Shown: piece after piece, positions 43,903 to 52,097 of the stretch
Layout: every line of letters begins with the position of its first letter
Numbering within the stretch: position 1 is the stretch's first letter
Assembly (NCBI GenBank): GCA_002841495.1
Contig: PGZV01000005.1
Location: 161,212-225,211, forward strand
Length of the DNA stretch: 64,000 bases
Source of the DNA: Firmicutes bacterium HGW-Firmicutes-2
GTDB taxonomy: Bacteria; Bacillota; Clostridia; Lachnospirales; Vallitaleaceae
Direction: 5' to 3'
Position numbers and translations under genes: made by a program
The notes under the pieces: generated by a model
What the model saw: the letters and a program-made list of their open reading frames with translations, nothing else
Told to the model about the DNA's origin: nothing
The model's database searches: none

Positions 43903-46350
43903 ATGGGAAGATTTACAGAACGTGCACAAATGGCAATTAACTTATCCAGTGAGATTGCAGCAGAACTGGGTCATAACTATGTAGGTACAGAACACCTATT
44001 ACTGGGCTTATTAAAAGAAGGTGAAGGGGTTGCGGCAAAAACTTTGATCAGTCAGAACATCAGCTATGAAGAAGTTTATAATAAAATAAAAGAGGTCATC
44101 GTATCCAGTCAAGTTCAAACTTCAGAAGGTGAAGGCATGACGCCAAGGGTTCGTAGAGTATTAGAATTAAGCTTTGCTGAAGCGAGCAAGATGAACTCAG
44201 GTGAGATTGGGACAGAACACATATTAATAGCCTTACTAAGAGAAACGGATTCAATGGCCATTAGAATTTTAGAAGTCTTAGGAGGTTCTAAGCAAAAAAT
44301 ATACCATGAAATTCTAAAAATCATGGGTGAAGATGTAGGTAATCAAAAGTTAGCGCCCAACAATCCTAACGAAAAAAAAGAATCCAACACACCAGTACTG
44401 GATCAGTTCAGCCGCGATTTGACACAAATGGCAAAAGAAGGCAAGTTTGACCCTATTATAGGTCGTGATAAAGAAATCGAACGCATTATTCAGATACTAA
44501 GCCGTAGGACTAAAAATAACCCTTGTCTCATTGGTGAACCGGGTGTTGGGAAAACAGCTATCGCTGAAGGTTTGGCTCAGAAAATTATCGAGGGCAATAT
44601 TCCTGAAACGATAAAAGGTAAAAGGGTTGTGGCCCTTGATTTATCATCTATGGTAGCGGGATCCAAGTATCGTGGTGAATTTGAAGATCGTATAAAAAAA
44701 GCCATTGCAGAGATTTTAGCTGTAGGGAATGTATTGTTATTCATCGATGAAATACACACCATTGTAGGGGCAGGTGCAGCAGAAGGCGCCATCGACGCTT
44801 CAAATATATTGAAGCCATCCCTTGCAAGAGGTGAAGTACAACTTATTGGCGCAACAACGTTAGATGAATATCGTAAGCATATTGAAAAAGATCCGGCATT
44901 AGAACGACGTTTCCAACCGGTCAAGGTGGATGAACCATCGGAAGAAGAGGCGATTGGTATATTAAGAGGTCTAAAAACCATGTATGAAGAACACCATCAA
45001 GTTAAGATTCTAGACATTGCTCTTGTTGATGCTGTTAAGCTCTCTAATCGATATATTTCCGATCGATTTTTACCGGATAAGGCTATAGATGTCATTGATG
45101 AAGCCTCCAGTAAAGTTAGACTGAGTACGTTTACAGCACCACCGGATATCAATGAAATGGAGAAACAAGTAGCAGAACTAGAAGATGAAAAAGAAAAGGC
45201 GATTAGAGAAGAAGCTTATGAAAAAGCCGGAGAAATAAAGAGAAAACAAAATGATATTCGTGAAAAGTTAATTGTGGCCAAAATGGAGTGGGAAGCAAAA
45301 AGCAACATGGCCGAACAGGTTGTTGGTGAAAAAGAAGTCGCAAGCATCATCGCCAACTGGACGGGTATACCTATTCAAAAACTCACGGAAGAAGAAGGCG
45401 TACGCTTGAAGAACCTTGAAAATGTTCTCCATGAGCGTGTGGTGGGACAACAAGATGCTATTGTTGCGTTGTCAAAAGCCATTCGAAGAGGTAGAGTCGG
45501 ACTAAAAGACCCTAAGAGACCGATTGGTTCCTTTCTTTTTCTTGGACCGACAGGTGTAGGTAAAACTGAGTTGACCAAAGCGTTGGCTGAAGCACTTTTT
45601 GGAGATGAAAATGCGTTAATACGTGTTGATATGTCGGAATATATGGAAAAACATAGTGTATCAAAATTGATCGGCTCACCACCGGGTTATATTGGATACG
45701 ATGAAGGTGGTCAATTAAGTGAAAAAATCAGGAGAAAACCCTATTCAGTATTGCTTTTTGATGAAGTAGAGAAGGCTCATCCGGACGTATTTAACGTCTT
45801 ATTACAGGTATTAGATGATGGGCATATCACGGATTCACAGGGACGTCGTATTGATTTTAAAAATACGGTGGTTATTATGACATCGAATGCTGGCGCAAGA
45901 AACATTATTTCTCCTAAGCGTTTAGGTTTTGCATCAGTGAATGATGAAGTAAGTAACTATAAATCTATGCAAAAAGATGTCATGGATGAAGTGAAAAAAA
46001 TATTTAAGCCTGAGTTTTTAAACCGAATCGATGAGACGATTGTCTTCCATTCACTTACGCGTGAAAACATTCGTGAAATTGTAGGGATTATGTTCAACCA
46101 ACTGGCCATAAGAATGGATAAGAATCTAGGTATAAAGCTTTTCTTAACGGAAGGTGCTATTGACTTTATTGCAAAGGAAGGCTTTGATGAAGCTTACGGC
46201 GCTAGACCACTTAGAAGAGCCATACAACAAAAAATAGAAGATCAGTTAGCGCAACATATTTTAGATGGTGCTATAACAGAAGGTGATCTTATTAATATTG
46301 ATATTGAGGGTGAAGAATTAACCTTCAAGCCTAGAGAGACACAAGAATAA
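43903..46350 (+). CDS. clpC: ATP-dependent Clp protease ATPase subunit ClpC
   Basis: An 815-aa AAA+ unfoldase feeding ClpP. Two Clp_N repeats (about 1-145) bind pArg-tagged clients. AAA-1 has Walker A GEPGVGKT (211-218), the M-domain holds a UVR motif (EKAGEIKRKQNDIREKL, about 427-443), and AAA-2 has Walker A GPTGVGKTE near 548. The ClpP-docking loop is LGF (KRLGFAS). It is the last gene of the operon; no good terminator is visible before the next promoter at 46386. Confidence 0.96.
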   Translation: MGRFTERAQMAINLSSEIAAELGHNYVGTEHLLLGLLKEGEGVAAKTLISQNISYEEVYNKIKEVIVSSQVQTSEGEGMTPRVRRVLELSFAEASKMNSGEIGTEHILIALLRETDSMAIRILEVLGGSKQKIYHEILKIMGEDVGNQKLAPNNPNEKKESNTPVLDQFSRDLTQMAKEGKFDPIIGRDKEIERIIQILSRRTKNNPCLIGEPGVGKTAIAEGLAQKIIEGNIPETIKGKRVVALDLSSMVAGSKYRGEFEDRIKKAIAEILAVGNVLLFIDEIHTIVGAGAAEGAIDASNILKPSLARGEVQLIGATTLDEYRKHIEKDPALERRFQPVKVDEPSEEEAIGILRGLKTMYEEHHQVKILDIALVDAVKLSNRYISDRFLPDKAIDVIDEASSKVRLSTFTAPPDINEMEKQVAELEDEKEKAIREEAYEKAGEIKRKQNDIREKLIVAKMEWEAKSNMAEQVVGEKEVASIIANWTGIPIQKLTEEEGVRLKNLENVLHERVVGQQDAIVALSKAIRRGRVGLKDPKRPIGSFLFLGPTGVGKTELTKALAEALFGDENALIRVDMSEYMEKHSVSKLIGSPPGYIGYDEGGQLSEKIRRKPYSVLLFDEVEKAHPDVFNVLLQVLDDGHITDSQGRRIDFKNTVVIMTSNAGARNIISPKRLGFASVNDEVSNYKSMQKDVMDEVKKIFKPEFLNRIDETIVFHSLTRENIREIVGIMFNQLAIRMDKNLGIKLFLTEGAIDFIAKEGFDEAYGARPLRRAIQQKIEDQLAQHILDGAITEGDLINIDIEGEELTFKPRETQE

Positions 46351-46364
46351 CTGAAAAACCACTG

Positions 46365-46391
46365 GTATTTCATGACGAAATACTATATAAT
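46365..46391 (+). promoter_or_regulatory. promoter with inverted repeat upstream of the 46456 gene
   Basis: TATAAT at 46386-46391. GTATTTC-N5-GAAATAC (46365-46383) ends just before the -10, where a repressor could block it. No regulator can be assigned. Confidence 0.4.
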
Positions 46392-46455
46392 GATAACTAT
46401 TCATAAAGGAGCTTGGAATAAATCCATTCTCACATGTTTTTAGGAGGTTAAGTAA

Positions 46456-46866
46456 ATGGCAGGTATCCAAGAATTAATCCGAGTTGAGAATAACAACACC
46501 CTTAGCTTTGGAAACTATCTGATGGACAGTAAGAGAAAGATACAAGATTTTGAAGTAGACGGTGACATATATAAAGTAAAGACATACAGCGCAGTAACAA
46601 AACTAGAAAAAAATGGCCGATTGCTTTACGAATCAACTCCCGGAACCACAGTCCATCATTTAAGTGTGACTGAAGAAAAGGTCACTTTTGAAGTCGAAGG
46701 TGAAGAAGATGCTCAGATTACAGTGGAACTTGAAGCGGACCAAGAATATAAGGTCTTCATACAAGGCGTACAGGTTGGCAAAATGAAAACAAACTTAGCC
46801 GGTAAAATTGGTTTTGGTGTTGATTTTATGAGTGGTAACCAAAAAGTAGAAATCAAAAAAGCATAA
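46456..46866 (+). CDS. conserved clostridial protein (often labelled endosialidase), function unknown
   Basis: A 136-aa soluble, beta-rich protein. From memory, highly similar proteins are common in Clostridia and carry the automatic label endosialidase, which this sequence does not support: it has no sialidase Asp-box and is far too short. Conserved stretches seen are SFGNY near the start, YKVKTY, YESTPGTTVH and VGKMKTNLAGK. AGGAGG precedes the ATG. It has its own promoter with an operator-like repeat and its own terminator, between clpC and radA. Confidence 0.8.
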   Translation: MAGIQELIRVENNNTLSFGNYLMDSKRKIQDFEVDGDIYKVKTYSAVTKLEKNGRLLYESTPGTTVHHLSVTEEKVTFEVEGEEDAQITVELEADQEYKVFIQGVQVGKMKTNLAGKIGFGVDFMSGNQKVEIKKA

Positions 46867-46886
46867 ATAAAAAAGTATAACCATTT

Positions 46887-46919
46887 ACGGCATATGACAA
46901 AAGTTATATGCCGTTTTTA
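46887..46919 (+). terminator. intrinsic terminator of the 46456 gene
   Basis: ACGGCATAT (46887-46895) pairs with ATATGCCGT (46906-46914), 10-nt loop, then T5. Confidence 0.85.
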
Positions 46920-46971
46920 GGATGATTTATGGCAAAATTTTTATGATAGAGCTTAATTTGAGGAGGGTCCT

Positions 46972-48342
46972 ATGGCAAAAGCAAAAAATGTATTTGTCTG
47001 TAACACTTGTGGACACGAGGCATCAAAGTGGATGGGTCAATGCCCAGGATGTCGTTCTTGGAATACTATGGTGGAAGAAGTAAAAATGACAGGCATCACT
47101 TCAAAGAAAACATCCGTTTTATCTGACGACATGGCACTTGGTAAGGTTGAAAAACTTAAAGACATCTCAATTGATCAAGATACAAGAGTCAAGACCGGTA
47201 TAGAAGAATTAGATAGAGTATTAGGTGGTGGCCTTGTTGAAGGGTCGCTAACATTGGTTGGTGGAGATCCGGGTATTGGGAAATCAACACTACTTTTACA
47301 AATGTGTCAGTCGATTTCGAAGCAGGATTTGAAAGTACTCTATATATCCGGTGAAGAATCCAATAAACAAATCAAGCTGAGAGGAGAAAGACTGGGTGTG
47401 GATGGAGAGAATGTTCTATTATACGCTGAGACTTCCTTGCAGCATATTGAACAGGCTATAAAAAATGAAAAACCGCATATATTGATTGTTGACTCTATAC
47501 AAACCATATATTCCGATATCTTGACTTCAGCTCCGGGAAGTGTTTCTCAGGTTAGGGAAGTGACGGCATCTATGATGAAGATTGCAAAGCAATTAAACCT
47601 ATCCACTTTTATTATTGGACATGTGACCAAAGACGGCGCCATAGCCGGCCCCCGTGTACTTGAGCACATGGTGGATACAGTTCTTTATTTTGAAGGGGAC
47701 AGAAGTGTTTCCTATCGTATTCTTAGAGCGGTTAAGAACAGATTTGGATCGACCAATGAAATTGGTGTGTTTGAGATGGTGGACAGTGGTCTAAGAGAAG
47801 TGAAAAATCCTTCAGAGTATATGCTGACAGGTAAACCGGTAGGTGAGTCAGGTTCTGTGGTTACCTGTTGTATGGAAGGGACAAGACCATTATTGGTTGA
47901 GGTACAGGCCCTTGTGTGTTCGACCAACTTTGGTATGCCAAGGCGAACGGCTAATGGTACGGATTATAACCGAGTCAATCTACTGGTTGCCGTATTGGAA
48001 AAAAAGATGGGTATGCAACTAGGTGGTTATGACAGTTATGTTAACATAGCCGGAGGCATTAAGGTGAATGAGCCATCACTAGATCTTGCCATCGTGTGTG
48101 CACTAGCCTCTAGCTTTAAAAATAAGGCCATTATGGATGATGCTATTATTATGGGAGAAGTAGGCTTGACAGGAGAGGTTAGGGGCATTACTCAATGTGA
48201 GAAAAGGGCGATAGAAGCTATGAAAATGGGTTTTAAAACCTGTATCATACCTCATGCTAATCTTAAACACATGAACGGTATAGGTGATATAAAACTAATA
48301 GGGGTAAAGAGCGTAGAAGAAGCACTTACTAGAATATTCTAA
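46972..48342 (+). CDS. radA: DNA repair protein RadA (Sms)
   Basis: A 456-aa RecA-related branch-migration helicase for recombinational repair. The N-terminal zinc finger has Cys10, Cys13, Cys24 and Cys27; Walker A GGDPGIGKST is at 97-106; the RadA-specific KNRFG motif lies near 254-258; the C-terminal Lon-protease-like domain has no catalytic dyad. Length and domain order are normal. TGAGGAGG precedes the ATG. In Firmicutes radA often lies near clpC, as here. Confidence 0.96.
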   Translation: MAKAKNVFVCNTCGHEASKWMGQCPGCRSWNTMVEEVKMTGITSKKTSVLSDDMALGKVEKLKDISIDQDTRVKTGIEELDRVLGGGLVEGSLTLVGGDPGIGKSTLLLQMCQSISKQDLKVLYISGEESNKQIKLRGERLGVDGENVLLYAETSLQHIEQAIKNEKPHILIVDSIQTIYSDILTSAPGSVSQVREVTASMMKIAKQLNLSTFIIGHVTKDGAIAGPRVLEHMVDTVLYFEGDRSVSYRILRAVKNRFGSTNEIGVFEMVDSGLREVKNPSEYMLTGKPVGESGSVVTCCMEGTRPLLVEVQALVCSTNFGMPRRTANGTDYNRVNLLVAVLEKKMGMQLGGYDSYVNIAGGIKVNEPSLDLAIVCALASSFKNKAIMDDAIIMGEVGLTGEVRGITQCEKRAIEAMKMGFKTCIIPHANLKHMNGIGDIKLIGVKSVEEALTRIF

Positions 48343-48354
48343 ATGAGAAAATCA

Positions 48355-48374
48355 GAGTATCGTGTATACTTTTT
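48355..48374 (+). terminator. weak intrinsic terminator of radA
   Basis: AGTAT (48356-48360) pairs with ATACT (48366-48370) across a 5-nt loop, then four to five T. The stem is short. Confidence 0.4.
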
Positions 48375-48396
48375 ACGTGATTTGAAAAGCGAACAT

Positions 48397-48439
48397 TTTT
48401 ACTAGTAAAATTACAGTAAAAAATAATGGCAATTTTACT
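48397..48439. promoter_or_regulatory. AGTAAAA operator half-sites upstream of lacI
   Basis: TTTTACTAGTAAAA (48397-48410) is a perfect palindrome. AGTAAAA (48415-48421) and TTTTACT (48433-48439) form a second inverted pair 11 bp apart. The same half-site, as AGTAAAATTTTACT, sits in the promoter of the sugar ABC operon. A weak promoter TTTACT-N18-TATATT (48434-48463) overlaps, so autoregulation by the LacI protein is likely. Confidence 0.6.
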
Positions 48440-48481
48440 AAAATAAAAGAGTAAATCTATATTAATAGGAGCAAAACTTGT

Positions 48482-48550
48482 ATGATATTCACAGATTTTT
48501 ACCAGACCCTAGACAAGTGGCCCAAACATCTTATATACTATATTATGTAA
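48482..48550 (+). CDS. possible 22-aa upstream ORF in the lacI leader
   Basis: ATG at 48482 preceded by AGGAG (48467-48471, spacing 10), ending TAA at 48550, 28 bp before the lacI ATG. It encodes an aromatic-rich peptide (MIFTDFYQT start). It could be a leader peptide or chance; no codon-use argument is possible at this length. Confidence 0.25.
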   Translation: MIFTDFYQTLDKWPKHLIYYIM

Positions 48551-48578
48551 ATGTGATTAAGCAACCAAGGAGACGATT

Positions 48579-49589
48579 ATGGCTACGATAAAAGAGATTG
48601 CAAAAGAAGCAGGTGTCTCTATAACGACAGTTTCAAGGGTTTTGAATTATGATGATACTTTGTCCATATCTACGGCTAAAAGACTTTTAATTGTGGAAAT
48701 CGCAGAGCGATTAGAGTATCAAACGCCAAGAAATAGAAGAAAAAAACCGCGCTCCAGTCAAAGGCATGATGAACGGTCAATAGGTCTTGTTGAATTTGTC
48801 ACGGACGAAGGCGAGATCGAAGATCCGTATTATCTGGGCATTCGTATGGGTATTGAGAAAAAATGTCAAGATGAGCAGATTCACTTGATTAAGTTTCCAA
48901 GGATTGGCAACTCAAACCCTACCATGGATATAGCCCTTGATGGTGTTATATTTATTGGTAAATTCTCAACAGCAGAGATTAGGGAATTTGAAGTCAGATA
49001 CCAAAACCTGGTGTTCATTGATTCGTCACCTTTTGAGGATCAATATGATTCGGTTACGATAGATATAAGAAAAGCCGTTATCAAGGTTTTGAGTTTTTTA
49101 GTAGATAAAGGATATACACGTATAGGATATATTGGTGGCATAGAGACGGTTGAAGAATGCCGGACGCCTATTGGAGAGAAAAGATATGATGCTTATATTA
49201 AATATATGAAAAAGAAAGGCTTATACATACCGGAATACGATTTCATTGGAGATTTCACACCTCAAAGTGGTTATAAGCTCATGAATCAAGCAATTAGTCA
49301 GGCAGATTTGCCAGAAGTATTTTTTGTGGCCAATGATTCTATAGCTATTGGAGCTTTGAGAGCTTTAAATGAGGCGAAAATCAAAGTGCCAGACACACTG
49401 GGAATTATTGGGTTTAACGATATACCGACAGCCAGTTATACCTATCCAGCTTTAACAACTGTAAAGATATATAATGAGTTCATGGGAGAAAGAGCTGTAG
49501 AACTAATGATGGAGAGATTTGAAGGCAGAAAAATTCCGGTTAAAGTTCAGCTACCGGTTAAAATCATTGAGCGTAATACCATAAAGTAG
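48579..49589 (+). CDS. LacI-family transcriptional regulator
   Basis: A 336-aa repressor with an N-terminal HTH (about 1-24, IKEIAKEAGVSITTVSRVLN) and hinge, then a periplasmic-binding-protein-like sugar-sensing domain (IGFNDIPTASYTYPALTTV near the C-terminus). The hinge is slightly unusual: STAKRLLIVEIAERLEYQ replaces the common KTR..V..AA..L.Y. It is placed directly before the sugar ABC operon, whose promoter carries a palindrome of the same half-sites as its own leader. AAGGAG precedes the ATG. Confidence 0.92.
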   Translation: MATIKEIAKEAGVSITTVSRVLNYDDTLSISTAKRLLIVEIAERLEYQTPRNRRKKPRSSQRHDERSIGLVEFVTDEGEIEDPYYLGIRMGIEKKCQDEQIHLIKFPRIGNSNPTMDIALDGVIFIGKFSTAEIREFEVRYQNLVFIDSSPFEDQYDSVTIDIRKAVIKVLSFLVDKGYTRIGYIGGIETVEECRTPIGEKRYDAYIKYMKKKGLYIPEYDFIGDFTPQSGYKLMNQAISQADLPEVFFVANDSIAIGALRALNEAKIKVPDTLGIIGFNDIPTASYTYPALTTVKIYNEFMGERAVELMMERFEGRKIPVKVQLPVKIIERNTIK

Positions 49590-49593
49590 AAAG

Positions 49594-49652
49594 AACAACC
49601 AAAACCATTAAAAAAGACCTTGTGTCCCATTTTAATGGTTTTGGTTGTTTTT
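49594..49652 (+). terminator. strong intrinsic terminator of lacI
   Basis: A perfect 20-bp stem (49594-49613 with 49630-49649), 16-nt loop, and T run to 49652. Confidence 0.92.
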
Positions 49653-49674
49653 AGTGAAATAATTGATTTATTTA

Positions 49675-49703
49675 TTGACAAACAAGTAAAATTTTACTAT
49701 AAT
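49675..49703 (+). promoter_or_regulatory. consensus sigma-A promoter with embedded LacI-type operator
   Basis: TTGACA (49675-49680), exactly 17 bp, TATAAT (49698-49703): both hexamers match consensus. The spacer holds the perfect palindrome AGTAAAATTTTACT (49685-49698). Such a promoter needs tight repression, and the adjacent LacI regulator is the natural candidate. Confidence 0.85.
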
Positions 49704-49757
49704 TCAATTATGTTTATTAGTAAGAACTTAACAACGATTGAAAAATAGGAGGGTAAA

Positions 49758-51083
49758 ATGAAAAAATTTCTTTCGATTCTACTTGTATTGGTAATGCTTG
49801 GTGCCATAGCAGGCTGTGGTGCTACAAAGACAGAGACACAACCTGAAACAACAGGAACAGAAACAACAGAAACAACAGGATCAGAGACAACACAATCACA
49901 GAAACTTACCATATGGGCTTGGGACCCTAACTTCAACATCGCGATTATGAACCGCGCAGGTGAAATCTACAAAGAAAGTAATGTAGATGTTGAGTTTGAA
50001 GTGGTCGACTTTGCAAAAGGTGACCTAGAGCAAAAGCTTCATACAATGTTGGCATCAGGCACGACAGACGGTCTACCGGATATCGTCCTTATTGAAGATT
50101 ACAATTCACAAAAATATCTTCAATCATATCCAGGAAGTTTTGAAGATTTAACAGGCAAGATCAATCACGGTGACTTTGCAGAATATAAGGTTGCACTCAT
50201 GACTATGGATAATAGCGTTTACGGTGTGCCTTTTGACTCAGGTGTTGCAGGAACGTATTACCGTACGGATTATTTAGCAGAAGCAGGTTTTTCACCTGAA
50301 GATATGAACAATATCACATGGGATCGTTTCATCGAAATCGGGGAAACAGTTTTTGAACAAACCGGACATCAGATGTTGGCCACAGACCCTTATGACGGTG
50401 GACTAATGAGAATTATGTTGAATGGTGCCGGTTCATGGTACTTTGACAACGATGGTAATCCAACGATAGCGAATAATGTCGCTTTAGCAGAAGCAGCAAG
50501 AATTTACACAGAGATTGTTAATTCACCTATGACGAAGAAAACATCCGGATGGGGTGAATGGGTTGGTGCACTGAACACAGGTGACGTAGCATCTATTACA
50601 ACAGGCGTCTGGATAACCGGATCAGTAAAAGCTGAACCATCACAATCCGGTATGTGGGCACTTGCACCTGTACCAAAACTTGATGTACCGGGTGCAGTGA
50701 ATGCTTCGAATCTTGGTGGATCAAGCTGGTATGTAATGTCCTCCTCAGCGAATAAAGATTTGGCGGTTGATTTCTTAAACGAGACTTTTGGTAAAGATGT
50801 TGATTTCTATCAAGAAATTCTAATTAGCAATGGTGCAGTTGGCTCCTACTTACCATCAGCAAGTGGAGAAGCTTATAGTGCAGGTGATGAATTCTTTGGT
50901 GGTCAGGCTGTGTTTGGCGAATTTGCTAAGTGGATGGATGAAATTCCTTCATTAAATTATGGATTATATACTTATGAGGCAGATGCGGCTATACTTGCAG
51001 AAATGGCATCTATTTACTCGGGAGGATCCGTAGAAGAAGGCATGGCCCGTGCAGAAGAACAAGTGAAGTCACAGATTCAATAG
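49758..51083 (+). CDS. sugar ABC transporter substrate-binding lipoprotein (CUT1 type)
   Basis: A 441-aa solute receptor with lipobox AIAGC (Cys20) and a Thr/Glu-rich spacer that is nearly all TE repeats. The family-1 extracellular binding domain has typical LTIWAWDP and GVPFDSGVAGTYYRTDY segments. The ligand is probably an oligosaccharide or glycoside; no glycoside hydrolase is nearby to narrow this. GGAGGG precedes the ATG. It is first in an operon with two permease genes but no ATPase, so it likely uses a shared MsmX-type ATPase. Confidence 0.93.
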   Translation: MKKFLSILLVLVMLGAIAGCGATKTETQPETTGTETTETTGSETTQSQKLTIWAWDPNFNIAIMNRAGEIYKESNVDVEFEVVDFAKGDLEQKLHTMLASGTTDGLPDIVLIEDYNSQKYLQSYPGSFEDLTGKINHGDFAEYKVALMTMDNSVYGVPFDSGVAGTYYRTDYLAEAGFSPEDMNNITWDRFIEIGETVFEQTGHQMLATDPYDGGLMRIMLNGAGSWYFDNDGNPTIANNVALAEAARIYTEIVNSPMTKKTSGWGEWVGALNTGDVASITTGVWITGSVKAEPSQSGMWALAPVPKLDVPGAVNASNLGGSSWYVMSSSANKDLAVDFLNETFGKDVDFYQEILISNGAVGSYLPSASGEAYSAGDEFFGGQAVFGEFAKWMDEIPSLNYGLYTYEADAAILAEMASIYSGGSVEEGMARAEEQVKSQIQ

Positions 51084-51107
51084 TATTAGAGAATAAATGA
51101 TTGTTAT

Positions 51108-51133
51108 GGAGGCTAGTCATCTGACTAGTCTCC
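51108..51133 (+). other. intercistronic hairpin after the binding-protein gene
   Basis: GGAGGCTAGTC pairs with GACTAGTCTCC over a 4-nt loop (11 bp). No T-tract. As in other importer operons, such a hairpin can protect the binding-protein mRNA so that more of it is made than of the permeases. Confidence 0.65.
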
Positions 51134-51188
51134 TATCATAGAAAGCGATACCATATTGTACTGATCAGAAAGTAAGGAAGGGATATCT

Positions 51189-52097
51189 ATGAAATCAACA
51201 GGTAAGAAGAAGTATATCAATAGAAAAAGGCAAGCGATTGGATGGAGCTTTGTAGCTGTTGCAGTAATATTAGCGGCTGTATTTGCAATCTACCCGATAC
51301 TCAACTCTTTATATCTATCCACTATGTCTGGAAAAGGCGTGGTCTATGAATTTGTTGGGTTAGGTAACATAAAAAGGCTTTTTAGGGATGCGGTCTTCAA
51401 ACAAGCCCTAAAAAACACAATGGTGTACTTCATATTCCAAGTGCCGATTATGTTAACACTTGCATTGGTTATAGCCAGTCTTTTGAATGATAAGAAGCTT
51501 AAATTCAAAGGCTTTTTTAGAACTGCAATATTTTTACCTTGTGTTACATCATTGGTGGCCTATTCCATATTGTTTAAAAGCATGTTTAGTGTTGATGGAC
51601 TCATTAATCAAACCCTTCTATTTCTTAATATTATTGATGCCCCGATTGCTTGGTTAAGAGATGCTTTTTATGCCAAAGTAACAGTAATTCTTGCCATTAC
51701 TTGGCGATGGACAGGCTATAATATGATTTTTTACTTGGCAGGTCTTCAAAATATCGACCCAGCCATATATGAAGCAGCAGAGATCGACGGTGCATCTAAA
51801 ACTAAGCAGTTCTTTTTCATAACGATACCGATGTTGAAACCAATTATTTTATTCACATCCATTATATCCACAATAGGAACACTTCAATTGTTTGATGAAG
51901 TCGTCAACTTAACAGGTGGTGGTGCATCTACACCAACATTTAATGCGACTATGACTTTATCTCAATATATCTATGATTTATCCTTTAAGTTCGTACCGAA
52001 TTTTGGCTATGCAGCTACAGTGTCCTATGTTATTGTGTTCTTTATTGCTATCCTATCCATTATTCAATTTAGAATGGCAGGTGATGATCATGTATAA
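51189..52097 (+). CDS. sugar ABC transporter permease (MalF/UgpA type)
   Basis: A 302-aa integral membrane protein with six predicted helices. The cytoplasmic EAA loop is EAAEIDGASKTKQFFFITIPML, which docks the ATPase. AAGGAAGGG precedes the ATG. Its end overlaps the next permease gene by 8 bp, and they should form a heterodimer. Confidence 0.93.
   Translation: MKSTGKKKYINRKRQAIGWSFVAVAVILAAVFAIYPILNSLYLSTMSGKGVVYEFVGLGNIKRLFRDAVFKQALKNTMVYFIFQVPIMLTLALVIASLLNDKKLKFKGFFRTAIFLPCVTSLVAYSILFKSMFSVDGLINQTLLFLNIIDAPIAWLRDAFYAKVTVILAITWRWTGYNMIFYLAGLQNIDPAIYEAAEIDGASKTKQFFFITIPMLKPIILFTSIISTIGTLQLFDEVVNLTGGGASTPTFNATMTLSQYIYDLSFKFVPNFGYAATVSYVIVFFIAILSIIQFRMAGDDHV

Noticed and set aside
44577-44981. 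134-aa antisense ORF inside clpC
   Set aside because: Mirror frame of the conserved AAA-1 domain; no independent support.
46456-46866. Endosialidase
   Set aside because: The label is common in databases, but the protein is too short and lacks Asp-box or catalytic motifs.
51973-52089. 39-residue N-terminal extension of the second sugar permease
   Set aside because: It is an out-of-frame reading of the upstream permease gene; the family N-terminus begins at 52090.
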